DNA of 64,000 nt from CAXBMB01 sp052078155 (GCA_052078155.1 JBQJBP010000001.1:558001-622000); one strand, 5' to 3'. Shown: positions 17,906 to 26,791, numbered from the stretch's first letter. Numbers and translations: made by a program. Notes: generated from the letters alone by a model not told the origin.

Positions 17906-19054
17906 ATGCCTGCTCTGCGCCCCCGGTTCCGACGAAATGACATTCTGTCCCTGACCGAAGAAACGCCCCGTTATGATCTGGCGGAATCCGTCGGGCCGGA
18001 TCTGCGCCTGGGTGATCTTCTTTCAAAAGACGAAGGGGCCGGCCTTCAGGATCTGGCTCTGAGTTACAGCGGCACCTCCGGGAACGAAGCCCTAAGGACC
18101 ATCATTGCTGACAGTCACGGGGTCGGGGCAGAGGACGTGGTGTTGACCATCGGCGGCATGCAGACCCTGTTTCTGACGGCGTACATCCTTTGTGAACCTG
18201 GGGAGGAAGTGGTTGTTGTCACACCGATCTTTCCCAACGCCCTTTCCGTTCTCAGGACTGTGGGAGCCCGAGTGCGGGAACTGAGGCTGTCATTCGATCA
18301 GGGCTATCGGTTAACTCCAAAAGACATCAGACCCTTGCTATCGGGCCGGACACGCCTTGTCAGCCTGGCATCTCCCCAGAATCCTTCTGGAGTCAGTTTT
18401 GATCTTGATACGATCAAAGCGCTGCTGGACCTGATGGCTGACATCTGCCCTGACGCTTACCTGCTGATCGATGAAACCTACCGGCAGGCGGTCTACGGGA
18501 CGCGGGACACCCAGGCCAGTGCGGCCAGTCTCAGCCCCAAAGTCATCTCCTGCGCTTCTTTGTCCAAGTGTCACGGCGTACCGGGGTTGCGCAGCGGGTG
18601 GGCCATCACCCAGGACCCGGAACTGCGCGAGCAGATCATGCTGGGCAAATTTGAAACAGTGATCTGCGGCTCTGCAGTGGATGAAGCCCTGGCTTTGCAG
18701 GTGATGGAAAAGCAGGAAGAGATCATTTCCCGTCGGCGACCACATCTTCAGGCAGGCTATGAACGCACCCGGGATTGGGTGACAGCCAATGCGAGCCTGT
18801 TAGAGTGGGTACCGCCCTCCGCCGGGGCCTTGTGCTGCGTGCGTTTGCGCCCTGATGTGGTGTCTGACCAGCAGGTTGATGACTTCTATCACTCCTTGCC
18901 CCGATTTGATGTCCGGGTGGCCCCGGGGGACTGGTTTGGCGAGGACAAGCGGGTCTTTCGCCTGGGCTTCGGGCTGTTGAGCATGCCGGACCTTGAAGCG
19001 GGCCTTGCTGCGTTAAGCGAAGCTCTCGCGCTGCTGATGGTAAAAGCCGAGTAA
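17906..19054 (+). CDS. PLP-dependent class I/II aminotransferase, substrate unknown
   Basis: The fold-type I aminotransferase pattern is complete: an SGTSGNEALR substrate and cofactor region (about 55-64), SPQNPSG with the cofactor-contacting Asn159, LIDETYR with Asp189 and Tyr192, and the Schiff-base lysine K221 in SLSKCHGVPGLRSGW. The late VFRLGFG carries the expected substrate-carboxylate arginine. At 382 residues the length is normal. AAGGA precedes the ATG. The gene stands alone, flanked by gaps, so context does not reveal the amino donor. Its biosynthetic or catabolic role is open. Confidence 0.88.
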   Translation: MPALRPRFRRNDILSLTEETPRYDLAESVGPDLRLGDLLSKDEGAGLQDLALSYSGTSGNEALRTIIADSHGVGAEDVVLTIGGMQTLFLTAYILCEPGEEVVVVTPIFPNALSVLRTVGARVRELRLSFDQGYRLTPKDIRPLLSGRTRLVSLASPQNPSGVSFDLDTIKALLDLMADICPDAYLLIDETYRQAVYGTRDTQASAASLSPKVISCASLSKCHGVPGLRSGWAITQDPELREQIMLGKFETVICGSAVDEALALQVMEKQEEIISRRRPHLQAGYERTRDWVTANASLLEWVPPSAGALCCVRLRPDVVSDQQVDDFYHSLPRFDVRVAPGDWFGEDKRVFRLGFGLLSMPDLEAGLAALSEALALLMVKAE

Positions 19055-19163
19055 GGGATTGGCATTGGCTTTATCATAGGTTCCTGTGTCTCGCTTTTGT
19101 GTCTGTACGACTGCGGCTCAACTTGACTTGGAGTCCATAACTGCAGATAGAGAAGATAGACCT

Positions 19164-19301
19164 CAGAGATTGATCGGTGTTGCTGGAAGCACTTTGCGCT
19201 TGGCAGTAACCCCCCAATCATCCTCTAACATATTGAAAAGAGGCACATGATCACGGTGGGTGTTGTCACGAAGTGATGGTACTTGCTCCGATTGGCCTCT
19301 G
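19164..19301 (+). repeat. Miniature inverted-repeat element, copy D
   Basis: This 138-bp copy has more divergent ends (AGAGATTGATCGGT on the left, CTCCGATTGGCCTCT on the right). It keeps the core AATCATCCTCTAACATATTGA, split here as ATCATCCTCT and TGAAAAGAGGC, and the second hairpin GTCAC-GAA-GTGA. It ends 17 bases before the reductase start at 19319 and so forms most of that gene's upstream region. Confidence 0.7.
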
Positions 19302-19318
19302 GAGCGGGGAGCGTTGGA

Positions 19319-20356
19319 ATGGCACAGAAGGTTTTGCTAAGCGGCGCGTCTGGTTTTATCGGCAGCCATACGGTTGAGCGCTTGCTCTCCAGGGGGCATG
19401 AGGTCGTGGGAACCGTTCGTAATCCGTCTGACAGCAGCAAAGTCAGTCACTTGCAGGCGCTCGCCGGAGCCGAAGACAGATTGAGCCTGGTTCCAGCCGA
19501 TCTGACCGATGAAGATCCGTTCAGCGACTACATGGATGTGGATGTGGTGATGCATGTTGCCAGTCCCTATGTGCTGAACGTGAAGGATCCGCAAAGAGAT
19601 CTGGTTGATCCCGCCGTAAAGGGGACACTGTCGATGCTCCGGGCTGCTGCCGGCAGTTCCCGCATCAAAAGGGTCATTGTCACTTCTTCCATGGCGGCGG
19701 TCACTGATGAACCTGATGGCCGCGTGTTGACGGAAAAAGACTGGAACAGCAAATCGAGCCTGAGTCGGAATCCCTATTTCTACTCAAAAGTCCGGTCGGA
19801 ACAGGCTGCCTGGAAGTTCATGGAAGAGGAAAAGCCCGCTTTTGATCTGGTGGTGATCAATCCCCACATGGTCACCGGCCCCTCCATGACTGCCGACATC
19901 AACACCTCCAACCAGAATCTGATCGATATCGTCTCCGGCCAGTATCCGGCGGTGATTGACATGACGCTCTGTATTGTTGACGTGCGGGATGTGGCCGATG
20001 CCCATGTGGCTGCCATGGAAACGCCGGAAGCGGAAGGGCGGTATTTGTGCAGCAGTGGCACCATGACGATTGAGGCCCTGGTGGCCCTGTTGCGAAAAGA
20101 AGGCTATGGCCACTGTAAACTGCCGAAGTTCGACTGGACGGGACCCTGGGGAACCCGGTTGATGAAGCTCCTGAGCTACACCCAACCCTCCGGCATTGGC
20201 ACGGTTTTGCGTACCCACATCGGGCGGGACATTGCTTTTGACAACAACAAGATCATCCGTGATCTGGGCATGAACTTCCGGTCACCGGCGGAAAGCGTCA
20301 TCGATACCCTGGCGGATTTGAGCAAATGGGGACACATCCCGGCTCCAAAGTTCTAG
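19319..20356 (+). CDS. NAD(P)-dependent epimerase/reductase of the dihydroflavonol-4-reductase type
   Basis: This is an extended short-chain dehydrogenase of 345 residues. The Rossmann motif GASGFIGSH lies at residues 9-17, the catalytic tyrosine-lysine pair is Y153-x-x-x-K157, and VTSSMAAV (about 121-128) supplies the catalytic serine region. Overall it resembles the DFR / cinnamoyl-CoA reductase / aldehyde reductase group (NPHMVTGPSM after the active site). The substrate is unknown. I prefer the ATG at 19319 over a TTG at 19283, because the earlier start would lie inside repeat copy D. Its TAG stop coincides with the first bases of a weak repeat copy. Confidence 0.85.
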   Translation: MAQKVLLSGASGFIGSHTVERLLSRGHEVVGTVRNPSDSSKVSHLQALAGAEDRLSLVPADLTDEDPFSDYMDVDVVMHVASPYVLNVKDPQRDLVDPAVKGTLSMLRAAAGSSRIKRVIVTSSMAAVTDEPDGRVLTEKDWNSKSSLSRNPYFYSKVRSEQAAWKFMEEEKPAFDLVVINPHMVTGPSMTADINTSNQNLIDIVSGQYPAVIDMTLCIVDVRDVADAHVAAMETPEAEGRYLCSSGTMTIEALVALLRKEGYGHCKLPKFDWTGPWGTRLMKLLSYTQPSGIGTVLRTHIGRDIAFDNNKIIRDLGMNFRSPAESVIDTLADLSKWGHIPAPKF

Positions 20357-20494
20357 AGCAGAATCGCTTCGTTCTTCAGCAATGAGGTCTCGAAAACAGC
20401 TTGCAGAAGAGCGACTAACTTTCTGAAACATAAGATATTCGGGCTTGATTTCTTGTCAGCCAGTGTTTCCAGTTAGTCGGATTTTGCTTTCGCT
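20354..20494 (+). repeat. Possible degenerate inverted-repeat element (copy G) filling a convergent gap
   Basis: The left end TAGAGCAGAATCG matches the element family's TAGAGCATGATCGG, and the right end ATTTTGCTTT resembles ATTTGGCTCT. The size also fits. Inside, CGACTAACT (20412-20420) and AGTTAGTCG (20471-20479), with the neighbouring GAAACA and TGTTTC, could form one long stem between the two converging genes and might serve as a bidirectional terminator. The internal core is poorly conserved, so membership in the family is tentative. Confidence 0.35.
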
Positions 20495-20836
20495 TCAGCC
20501 TCGGTCTGCACAGTGGACGCAGAGTGGAACAGCCGGATCAGCCTTCAGGCGCGCTTCGGCAATTTCTTCACCGCAGGACAAGCACCAGCCATAGTCATCG
20601 CTGTCAATACGCTCAAAGGCCGCCTTGATGCGCTGCAGCTCGGCTTGTCGCCGGCCGTGAGTGGCCTGAGCCATGGCCTGGCCTTGCAGGGCATCCATTC
20701 GGGACAGGCGGCCCACACGGCTCTGATCCAGCTCCACCGGGGCACGGCTGTCTCCGGTCTGCGTGTCCAGAGTGTTCAGTTCCTTTTCACGGTCCAGCAG
20801 CAACTGCCGGAAGCTCTCCAGTGTTTTCTCATCCAT
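20495..20836 (-). CDS. DksA/TraR-family C4 zinc-finger protein (short form)
   Basis: This 113-residue protein has an N-terminal helical hairpin (residues about 4-75) and a C-terminal zinc finger with four cysteines, C85-x2-C88 and C106-x2-C109. It is shorter than DksA itself (about 150 residues) and matches the small DksA/TraR relatives that bind the RNA polymerase secondary channel. The charged turn region RAPVELDQSRVGRLSRMDA keeps acidic residues like those at the DksA tip. Whether it acts with ppGpp cannot be told from sequence. It converges with the reductase, and repeat copy F lies just upstream. Confidence 0.85.
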   Translation of the reverse strand: MDEKTLESFRQLLLDREKELNTLDTQTGDSRAPVELDQSRVGRLSRMDALQGQAMAQATHGRRQAELQRIKAAFERIDSDDYGWCLSCGEEIAEARLKADPAVPLCVHCADRG

Positions 20837-20855
20837 GCCTCATCCTATCGCGGCA

Positions 20856-20984
20856 AGAGCCTTATCGTCTTGTTAGGAATCACGAGGTGATTTCAGATAA
20901 GACGTGAATAAGCCTCTTTTCAGTGTTTTAGAAGATGAGTCACGGCAGAAAGAAAGCGCTTCTAACCCGATCAGGAATATCTTA
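20856..20984 (-). repeat. Miniature inverted-repeat element, copy F
   Basis: Read on the minus strand this copy shows TGATCGGG, then AGAAGCGCTTT, the core ATCTTCTAAAACACTGAAAA followed by AGAGGC, the second hairpin ATCAC-CTC-GTGAT and a GGCTCT end. It lies just upstream of the DksA-like gene, within a 308-base gap shared with the gltA terminator. CAAGACGATAAGGCTC at its right end recurs upstream of copy A (3497-3512). Confidence 0.7.
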
Positions 20985-21092
20985 GTCCACCCAGGATCAT
21001 CGGTACTACAGGGCAAGAGACTTGAGGGGATCATTCCCGCCGGACTGTCGGAACAGCGAGGGAGGCATTTGTGCCCTATGCCAAACGCGAGC

Positions 21093-21125
21093 AAAAAAAG
21101 AGGCGCCCCGAAGGACGCCTCTTTT
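21093..21125 (-). terminator. Rho-independent terminator of gltA
   Basis: On the minus strand AAAAGAGGCG pairs perfectly with CGCCTCTTTT (10 bp) around TCCTTCGGGG, followed by a run of seven T (including the stem end). It lies 20 bases after the gltA stop codon. Confidence 0.9.
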
Positions 21126-21144
21126 CTGATAGTCAGGGACCGGC

Positions 21145-22464
21145 TTAGCGGTCGTCCATGGCTTTGAAATCGCGGCCGGCGTCGCCCAGGTACAGCTGGC
21201 GCGGACGGCTGATGCGGTGGCCGGGATCTTCGATCATTTCGGTCCACTGCGCCACCCAGCCCACGGTCCGGGCCAGAGCAAAGAGCACGGTGAACATGGA
21301 GGTCGGGAAGCCCATGGCGCTCAGGATGATGCCGGAATAGAAGTCGACATTGGGGAAGAGCTTCTTGTCGACGAAGTAGGGATCGCTGAGTGCGATGCGT
21401 TCCAGCTCCATGGCCAGTTTCAGCAGCGGGTCTTCCTTGACGCCCAGCACTTCCAGCACTTCGTAGCAGGTGCTCTGCATGACCTTGGCGCGCGGGTCGT
21501 AGTTTTTGTAGACCCGGTGACCGAAGCCCATCAGACGGAAGGGATCGTTTTTGTCCTTGGCGCGGGCGATGAACTCGGGAATCCGGTCCACGCTGCCAAT
21601 TTCGTTCAGCATCTTCAGCACGGCTTCGTTCGCACCGCCGTGTGCAGGACCCCACAAGGAGGCAATGCCAGCTGCGATGCAGGCAAAGGGATTGGCCCCG
21701 GAAGAGCCGGAAATCCGTACGGTGGATGTTGAGGCGTTTTGCTCGTGATCGGCGTGCAGAATGAAGATGCGGTCCATGGCGCGGGCCAGGATCGGATCAA
21801 CTTTGTAATCTTCCGCCGGTACGGAGAACATCATGTGCAGGAAGTTCTCGGCGTAGGTCAGGTTGTTGCGGGGATAAACAAAGGGCTGACCAACCGAGTA
21901 CTTGTAAGCCATGGCGGCAATGGTCGGCATCTTTGCGATCAGGCGATGCTGAGCCACCATGCGCTGATGGGGATCGGTGATGTCCGTGGAATCATGGTAG
22001 AAGGCGGACAGGGCCCCAACCACAGCCACCATGATGGCCATGGGGTGAGAATCCCGGCGGAACCCACGGAAGAAGTTGATCATCTGTTCGTGCAGCATCG
22101 TGTGATAGGTGATGTCGTGCTCGAACTTGTCTTTCTGTTCCTGTGTCGGCAGTTCGCCGTGCAGCAGGAGGTAGCAGACTTCCATGAAGTCGCTTTTTTC
22201 TGCCAGATCTTCAATGCGATACCCGCGGTGCATCAGAACACCAGCATCACCGTCGATGTAGGTGATGGAAGAATCGCAGGAAGCGGTAGAGGTAAAACCA
22301 GGATCGTAGGTGAACATCCCCGTTTCAGCATAGAAACGGCGAATGTCGACAACCTTCGGGCCGGTGGCACCATCCATTACGGGCAATTCCAAGCTTTGTC
22401 CCGTCGCATTGTCGGTGAAGGTCACCGTGTGCTGGGTGTCTTTGCCGGTTTGCGTCATGTGCAT
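21145..22464 (-). CDS. gltA: Type II citrate synthase
   Basis: GltA condenses oxaloacetate and acetyl-CoA at the entry to the TCA cycle. Catalytic segments are visible: WGPAHGGANEA and the histidine of GFGHRVYKNYDPRA. The later DFYSGI carries the catalytic aspartate. At 439 residues with an N-terminal beta domain (VTFTDNATGQ), it is the large hexameric NADH-sensitive class known from Gram-negative bacteria. Two ATGs, at 22464 and 22458, are possible starts; AAGGGGAAG precedes both. A good promoter lies about 58 bases upstream and a clean terminator follows, so it is probably monocistronic. Confidence 0.97.
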   Translation of the reverse strand: MHMTQTGKDTQHTVTFTDNATGQSLELPVMDGATGPKVVDIRRFYAETGMFTYDPGFTSTASCDSSITYIDGDAGVLMHRGYRIEDLAEKSDFMEVCYLLLHGELPTQEQKDKFEHDITYHTMLHEQMINFFRGFRRDSHPMAIMVAVVGALSAFYHDSTDITDPHQRMVAQHRLIAKMPTIAAMAYKYSVGQPFVYPRNNLTYAENFLHMMFSVPAEDYKVDPILARAMDRIFILHADHEQNASTSTVRISGSSGANPFACIAAGIASLWGPAHGGANEAVLKMLNEIGSVDRIPEFIARAKDKNDPFRLMGFGHRVYKNYDPRAKVMQSTCYEVLEVLGVKEDPLLKLAMELERIALSDPYFVDKKLFPNVDFYSGIILSAMGFPTSMFTVLFALARTVGWVAQWTEMIEDPGHRISRPRQLYLGDAGRDFKAMDDR

Positions 22465-22521
22465 CTTCCCCTTGGTTGAGTGCAGCCCGAGGAGCCCTCG
22501 GGCGGGCGTTCGTTGCGGCGC

Positions 22522-22550
22522 AACATAAAGAGTTATTTGCTGGTCTGCAA
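22522..22550 (-). promoter_or_regulatory. Probable sigma70 promoter of gltA
   Basis: On the minus strand TTGCAG (22550-22545) and TATGTT (22527-22522) are separated by exactly 17 bases. Transcription would start near 22515, leaving a leader of about 50 bases with the small stem GTTGC-GGC-GCAAC at the start-site region. No operator is recognisable. Confidence 0.55.
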
Positions 22551-22709
22551 ATAGGTGAACTGTCGCAGCAGCTGTTCCAGCCCGCGAAAGTTCCCGTAAC
22601 GGGCAGAAACCCTGACCAGTTCTCGATAGAGATTTTTTATTGATTGCAGGTGGTTACAGAATTTTCTTTGCGAAGGTGTGACGCCCCGGCGCAGATCGCT
22701 TAGCTCTGC

Positions 22710-22847
22710 TAGAGCATGATCGGTTTAGTTAGAAGCGCTTTGAGCTTGTACCTGAACCGTGAATCATCCTCTAACATGTTGAAAAGAGGCAAATTCACGA
22801 TTGAAGTGTTATCTCGTAATGATAACACTTCAATCGATTTGACTCTA
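22710..22847 (+). repeat. Miniature inverted-repeat element, copy B (overlaps the gltX stop codon)
   Basis: This 138-bp copy is the closest relative of copy A: it has the same left end TAGAGCATGATCGGTT, the same CGTGAAT/ATTCACG and CCTCT/AGAGG pairings, and an improved second hairpin of 11 bp (GAAGTGTTATC / GATAACACTTC). Its right end GACTCTA contains the complement of the gltX TAG stop (22845-22847). It lies between gltX and the gltA promoter; the rest of the 380-base gap (22551-22709) shows no gene. Confidence 0.8.
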
Positions 22848-24236
22848 ACGGGCCTGATCTGCGATCCGGGCCAGGGATTCTTCCCGTCCAAGAACAGCCG
22901 CCACCTCAAAAATGCCCGGTGAGATGTTGGAACCGCTCAGCGCGGCACGCAGAGGCTGCGCAATGGCCCCAAGCTTGATTTCCTGGGCTTCGGCAAAAGC
23001 CCGGACGGCCCCTTCAACAGCTTCTTCAGTCCAGTCACTCAAAGCTTCGAAATCCGGCAGGAGCTTGCCTAGCAGAACCCTGGCGTCGTCACTCAGCGCT
23101 TTTTCTGCTTTGGCGTTGAGGGAAAGGGGGCGTTCGGCAATGTAAAAGTCTGCCAGTTCAGACAGTTCCACCAGGTTCTTCGCGCGGGCTTTCAACCCTT
23201 CCATACCTTTTTCCAGCCGTGAACGGCCTTCGTCTGTGAGCCTGTCGGCGTAGATATTAGCCAGTTCCTCCACCAGGCGGTTGGAAGAGGCTTCACGCAG
23301 GTAGATGCCGTTGAGGTTGTCCAGCTTGGCAAAGTCGAATCGAGACGCGGATTTGCCGACGCCGGACAGGTCAAACCACTCAATGGCCTGCTCTGTGGAG
23401 ATGATTTCGTCATCGCCGTGACCCCAACCCAGGCGCAGCAGGTAGTTGCGCAGAGCTTCGGGCAGGTAGCCCATGTCATCCCGGTAGGCTTCCACACCCA
23501 GTGCGCCGTGACGTTTGGACAGTTTGGAACCGTCTGCCCCGTGGATCAGCGGGATATGGGCAAAGGCCGGTGGTGTCCAGCCAAGCGCCAGATAAAGCTG
23601 ATACTGACGGAAGGCATTGGTCAGGTGATCATCGCCCCGGATGACATGGGTCACCCCCATGTCGTGGTCATCGACCACCACGGACAGCATGTAGGTCGGC
23701 GTGCCGTCTGCGCGCAGCAAAACCATGTCGTCCAGCTGGTCGTTGGCAACGGTGACATCGCCCTGAACCAGATCTGTAATGGTGGTTTCGCCCGTTTGCG
23801 GCATTTTCAGCCGGACAACAGGGTCGATCCCTTCAGGAGCATCACTGGCCGGACGGTCTCGCCAGCGGCCGTCGTACCGCATGGGACGGCCTTCTGCCCG
23901 GGCCTTGTCTCGCATTTCCTGAAGCTCTTCCGGGGAGGCGTAGCAGTGGTAAGCTTTGCCGTCTGCCAGCAGCTGACGGGCCAGTGCCGCGTGATGATCT
24001 GCCCGGCTGAACTGGTAAACCTCATCCCCGTCCCAGTCCAGTTCCAGCCACCGCAGCCCGTCCTTGATGGCTTCAATGGCTTCAGGAGTGGAGCGCTTGC
24101 GGTCCGTATCCTCAATTCTCAGCAAAAATTTGCCGTTGTTGTGCTTGGCAAAAAGCCAGTTGAACAGCGCGGTACGGGCGCCGCCAATGTGCAGGAAACC
24201 GGTGGGAGAGGGCGCAAAGCGGGTGACAATGGTCAT
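22845..24236 (-). CDS. gltX: Glutamate-tRNA ligase
   Basis: GltX charges tRNA-Glu (and often tRNA-Gln) with glutamate. The class I signatures are FAPSPTGFLHIGGART (HIGH-like, near residue 6) and DGSKLSKRHGAL (KMSKS-like, about residue 240). The 463-residue length is usual. The frame is open to 24326, but family similarity begins at MTIVTRFAPSPTG, so the ATG at 24236 is preferred although its ribosome-binding site is weak. Many alphaproteobacteria have a second copy elsewhere, and I cannot say which this is. The stop codon is the terminal TA of repeat copy B. Confidence 0.96.
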   Translation of the reverse strand: MTIVTRFAPSPTGFLHIGGARTALFNWLFAKHNNGKFLLRIEDTDRKRSTPEAIEAIKDGLRWLELDWDGDEVYQFSRADHHAALARQLLADGKAYHCYASPEELQEMRDKARAEGRPMRYDGRWRDRPASDAPEGIDPVVRLKMPQTGETTITDLVQGDVTVANDQLDDMVLLRADGTPTYMLSVVVDDHDMGVTHVIRGDDHLTNAFRQYQLYLALGWTPPAFAHIPLIHGADGSKLSKRHGALGVEAYRDDMGYLPEALRNYLLRLGWGHGDDEIISTEQAIEWFDLSGVGKSASRFDFAKLDNLNGIYLREASSNRLVEELANIYADRLTDEGRSRLEKGMEGLKARAKNLVELSELADFYIAERPLSLNAKAEKALSDDARVLLGKLLPDFEALSDWTEEAVEGAVRAFAEAQEIKLGAIAQPLRAALSGSNISPGIFEVAAVLGREESLARIADQAR

Positions 24237-24490
24237 GGGCGAGCTGAGATCACTGTTTATGGGAGGAAAAGTTGGCCGCTGTGTACCACAGGCATCGGGA
24301 GAATGCACGCCACCTAACCCTCTCAATCATAAAACAAAGTGTTTGCAGTTAGGGGCGAAGAACCGTTGCAGGTCGGCAGGTTTACTCCGGTGGTGGGTGA
24401 CCGGAAATCACCGACACAGACCCGGAGCTTTCTAAGGCATCTGACCATAAGGTTGTTTAGCAGCATGAAAATCCACTCAAAGTAGCTTTG

Positions 24491-26791
24491 ATGAGGGATT
24501 TTCCCCTATGGTTGCCTATGGCGGATTCAGGCAGAAACAAAGCAGCGGCCCTGATGCCCGACAGGTCTGTGGGAGATCTGGTCCCTGGCAACACACCCGG
24601 GTCGAACCTCAGGCAAAGGGGCGGTGTCCGGAATTGGCTGGCGACGGTCTGGAGGCTGGAGCAGCAGCAGCACTTTCTGTGGTTACCGGTTTTCTACGGA
24701 TTGGGCATCGGACTGGCCTTTACCTACTTCCCAGAAAGCCCGTCTACAGCATTGGTTTTCCTGACACTTATGGCGTTGCTAGCAGGTGTTCTTCATCTGC
24801 GCGCAGGGCTGCCCGGAAGCCTGCTTGTTTGCATGGTTCTGCTGGGGCTCGCCACGGTTCAGCTGCGCGTCTGGGCTGTTGCCGCCCCGGTACTGCCGAT
24901 AAAAAGCCTCTCAGCTGACTTTCTTGGACAGGTGTTGAGCAGTCAGCAGACGGCAAAGGGACCCCGGGTCGTCTTACATCCGGTTGACCTGACACCCTTT
25001 CGAAACAATCTCGGCACAGACACCCTGCCAAACAAAGTGCGCTTGCTGCTGCCCAGGGACATGGCCATTCCGCAGCCGGGCAGTTGGCTGGCGGGAAGGG
25101 GGCGCTTTCTGCAGCCGCCTTTACCTGCGGTACCGGGGGATTATGACTTTGCCCGTGTGGCCTATTTTCAGGGGCTGGGAGCCGTTGGCTACAGCTATGG
25201 CCAACCCGAGGTTACATCACCAAGGCCTGGAGACCTCTTCGCCAATGACTTTCATTGGACTGATCCGTCGGTAAGCTGGCATCTGTTTTGGAATGATCTG
25301 CGGTGGCGGGTGGCAGGCAAGATCAGAGCACAATTGCCCCCAGACCAGGCGGGACTGGCCATTGCGCTGAGCGTGGGAGACAGAGGCGACCTGGACCCCT
25401 TGCAGGTAGAGGCCCTGCGCCAGTCGGGCCTGGCCCATTTGCTGGCCATCTCCGGCCTGCACCTTGGATTGGTCGCTGGCAGTCTGTTCTTTTTTATCAG
25501 AGCCTTACTGGCATGTGTTCCCCCGCTGGCGCTTCACTTCCCCATCAAAAAATGGGCGGCCGCTTTCGCCTGGGTGGGCACCTTCTTTTACTTTGGCCTG
25601 TCCGGTGGATCCTTGCCCACAGAGCGGGCTTTCATCATGGTCTCTTTGTCTTTGCTGGCCATTATGATTGACCGGCGAGCGATTTCGCTGCGAGTTCTGG
25701 CCTGGTCGGCATTTCTTGTTCTTTTCCTGCGCCCGGAAAGTCTGTTAACGGCTTCCTTTCAGCTGTCCTTTGCTGCTGTCACGGTCATGATTGCTGCTTT
25801 TGAGGCCTGGCAAAGAGGAAAGGGTGGGCGCCTGGGTTTCAGGGATCCGGAACAAGGCTGGATCGGACGAAGTGCGCGAGGTGTCTTTCTTTTCGCCAGT
25901 GCGCTGATGGCAAGCTCGCTATTGGCTGGTCTGGCAACAGCGCCCTTTGTTCTCTTTCACTTTCAACGGCTGGCTTCCTTTGGTTTCCTGGCCAATCTGG
26001 TGGCAATTCCACTGGCAAGTTTCCTTGTCATGCCATTGATTTTGCTGACCTTGTTTTTGATGCCCTGGGGGGGAGAAGGGCTGACATTACCTTTCCTTGG
26101 GTACTGCCTGAGCTTATTGCTGACGTTGGCTGAGGGGATCTCAAACTGGCCGGGTGCTGTGCAGCGCTATGTTGAACTGCCTTTGTGGGGGCTGCTGGTA
26201 AGTCTGTTGGCTGGGCTGTGGTTTAGTCTCTGGCAGCAATCCTGGCGTTATGCGCTGTTGCCGCTGCTCCTGGTTCTGCCTCTTTCCATAGCCCTTCACC
26301 GCGGTCCTGATCTGCTGATGTCGCCACCACAACAGCTTTGGGCCGTTCGCCTGCCGAACGGTGCTCTGCTGGTGCCGCAGCGGGCCAAGGACAACTTCAG
26401 TGTGCGTCAGTGGATTGAAAGAAGCGGGAAGGAGCCGCTTTTCTGGGACGAAACCTCCGCTCTGGCCTTAGAGGACCAGCAGCAGATTTGGGGATATTGT
26501 GATCCTTTGGGCTGTCGCTTTCAGCTGACAAAGGCCGATGACCATTGGCTTGCTTTGTCCCTAGATCCCAGAGCCCTGTCGCTGGATTGCCGCCAGAAAC
26601 AGGATCTCCTGACTTTCTATCCGGTGGGAAGGCGCTGTGTAGAGGGGGGCGTTACCGTTCTGCTGCAGGCCAGAGACTTCAGGAATTCAGGGGGAATCGC
26701 CCTTTACAGGCAAGACGACACCTGGCGTCTTGAAACTGTTGAAGAGATTTTGGCAACGGCTCCCTGGCGGCAAAACCGGGAGAGAAACTGA
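24491..26791 (+). CDS. comEC: ComEC/Rec2-family competence membrane protein
   Basis: ComEC forms the inner-membrane channel for DNA uptake in competent bacteria. This 766-residue protein has an N-terminal DUF4131-type soluble/OB-like domain between membrane segments. The competence domain has the hallmark LLAISGLHLGLVAG (about residues 320-333) preceded by ALSVGDRG, and then about eight membrane helices. The C-terminal 150 residues show no metallo-beta-lactamase HxHxDH motif. The alphaproteobacterial ComEC next to lexA commonly lacks it. Starts at 24491 or 24518 are both possible. It is divergent from gltX and convergent with lexA. Confidence 0.9.
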   Translation: MRDFPLWLPMADSGRNKAAALMPDRSVGDLVPGNTPGSNLRQRGGVRNWLATVWRLEQQQHFLWLPVFYGLGIGLAFTYFPESPSTALVFLTLMALLAGVLHLRAGLPGSLLVCMVLLGLATVQLRVWAVAAPVLPIKSLSADFLGQVLSSQQTAKGPRVVLHPVDLTPFRNNLGTDTLPNKVRLLLPRDMAIPQPGSWLAGRGRFLQPPLPAVPGDYDFARVAYFQGLGAVGYSYGQPEVTSPRPGDLFANDFHWTDPSVSWHLFWNDLRWRVAGKIRAQLPPDQAGLAIALSVGDRGDLDPLQVEALRQSGLAHLLAISGLHLGLVAGSLFFFIRALLACVPPLALHFPIKKWAAAFAWVGTFFYFGLSGGSLPTERAFIMVSLSLLAIMIDRRAISLRVLAWSAFLVLFLRPESLLTASFQLSFAAVTVMIAAFEAWQRGKGGRLGFRDPEQGWIGRSARGVFLFASALMASSLLAGLATAPFVLFHFQRLASFGFLANLVAIPLASFLVMPLILLTLFLMPWGGEGLTLPFLGYCLSLLLTLAEGISNWPGAVQRYVELPLWGLLVSLLAGLWFSLWQQSWRYALLPLLLVLPLSIALHRGPDLLMSPPQQLWAVRLPNGALLVPQRAKDNFSVRQWIERSGKEPLFWDETSALALEDQQQIWGYCDPLGCRFQLTKADDHWLALSLDPRALSLDCRQKQDLLTFYPVGRRCVEGGVTVLLQARDFRNSGGIALYRQDDTWRLETVEEILATAPWRQNRERN

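Noticed and set aside
23418..24317. A 299-codon open frame antisense to gltX
   Set aside because: It lies opposite a clear glutamate-tRNA ligase and has no family motifs.
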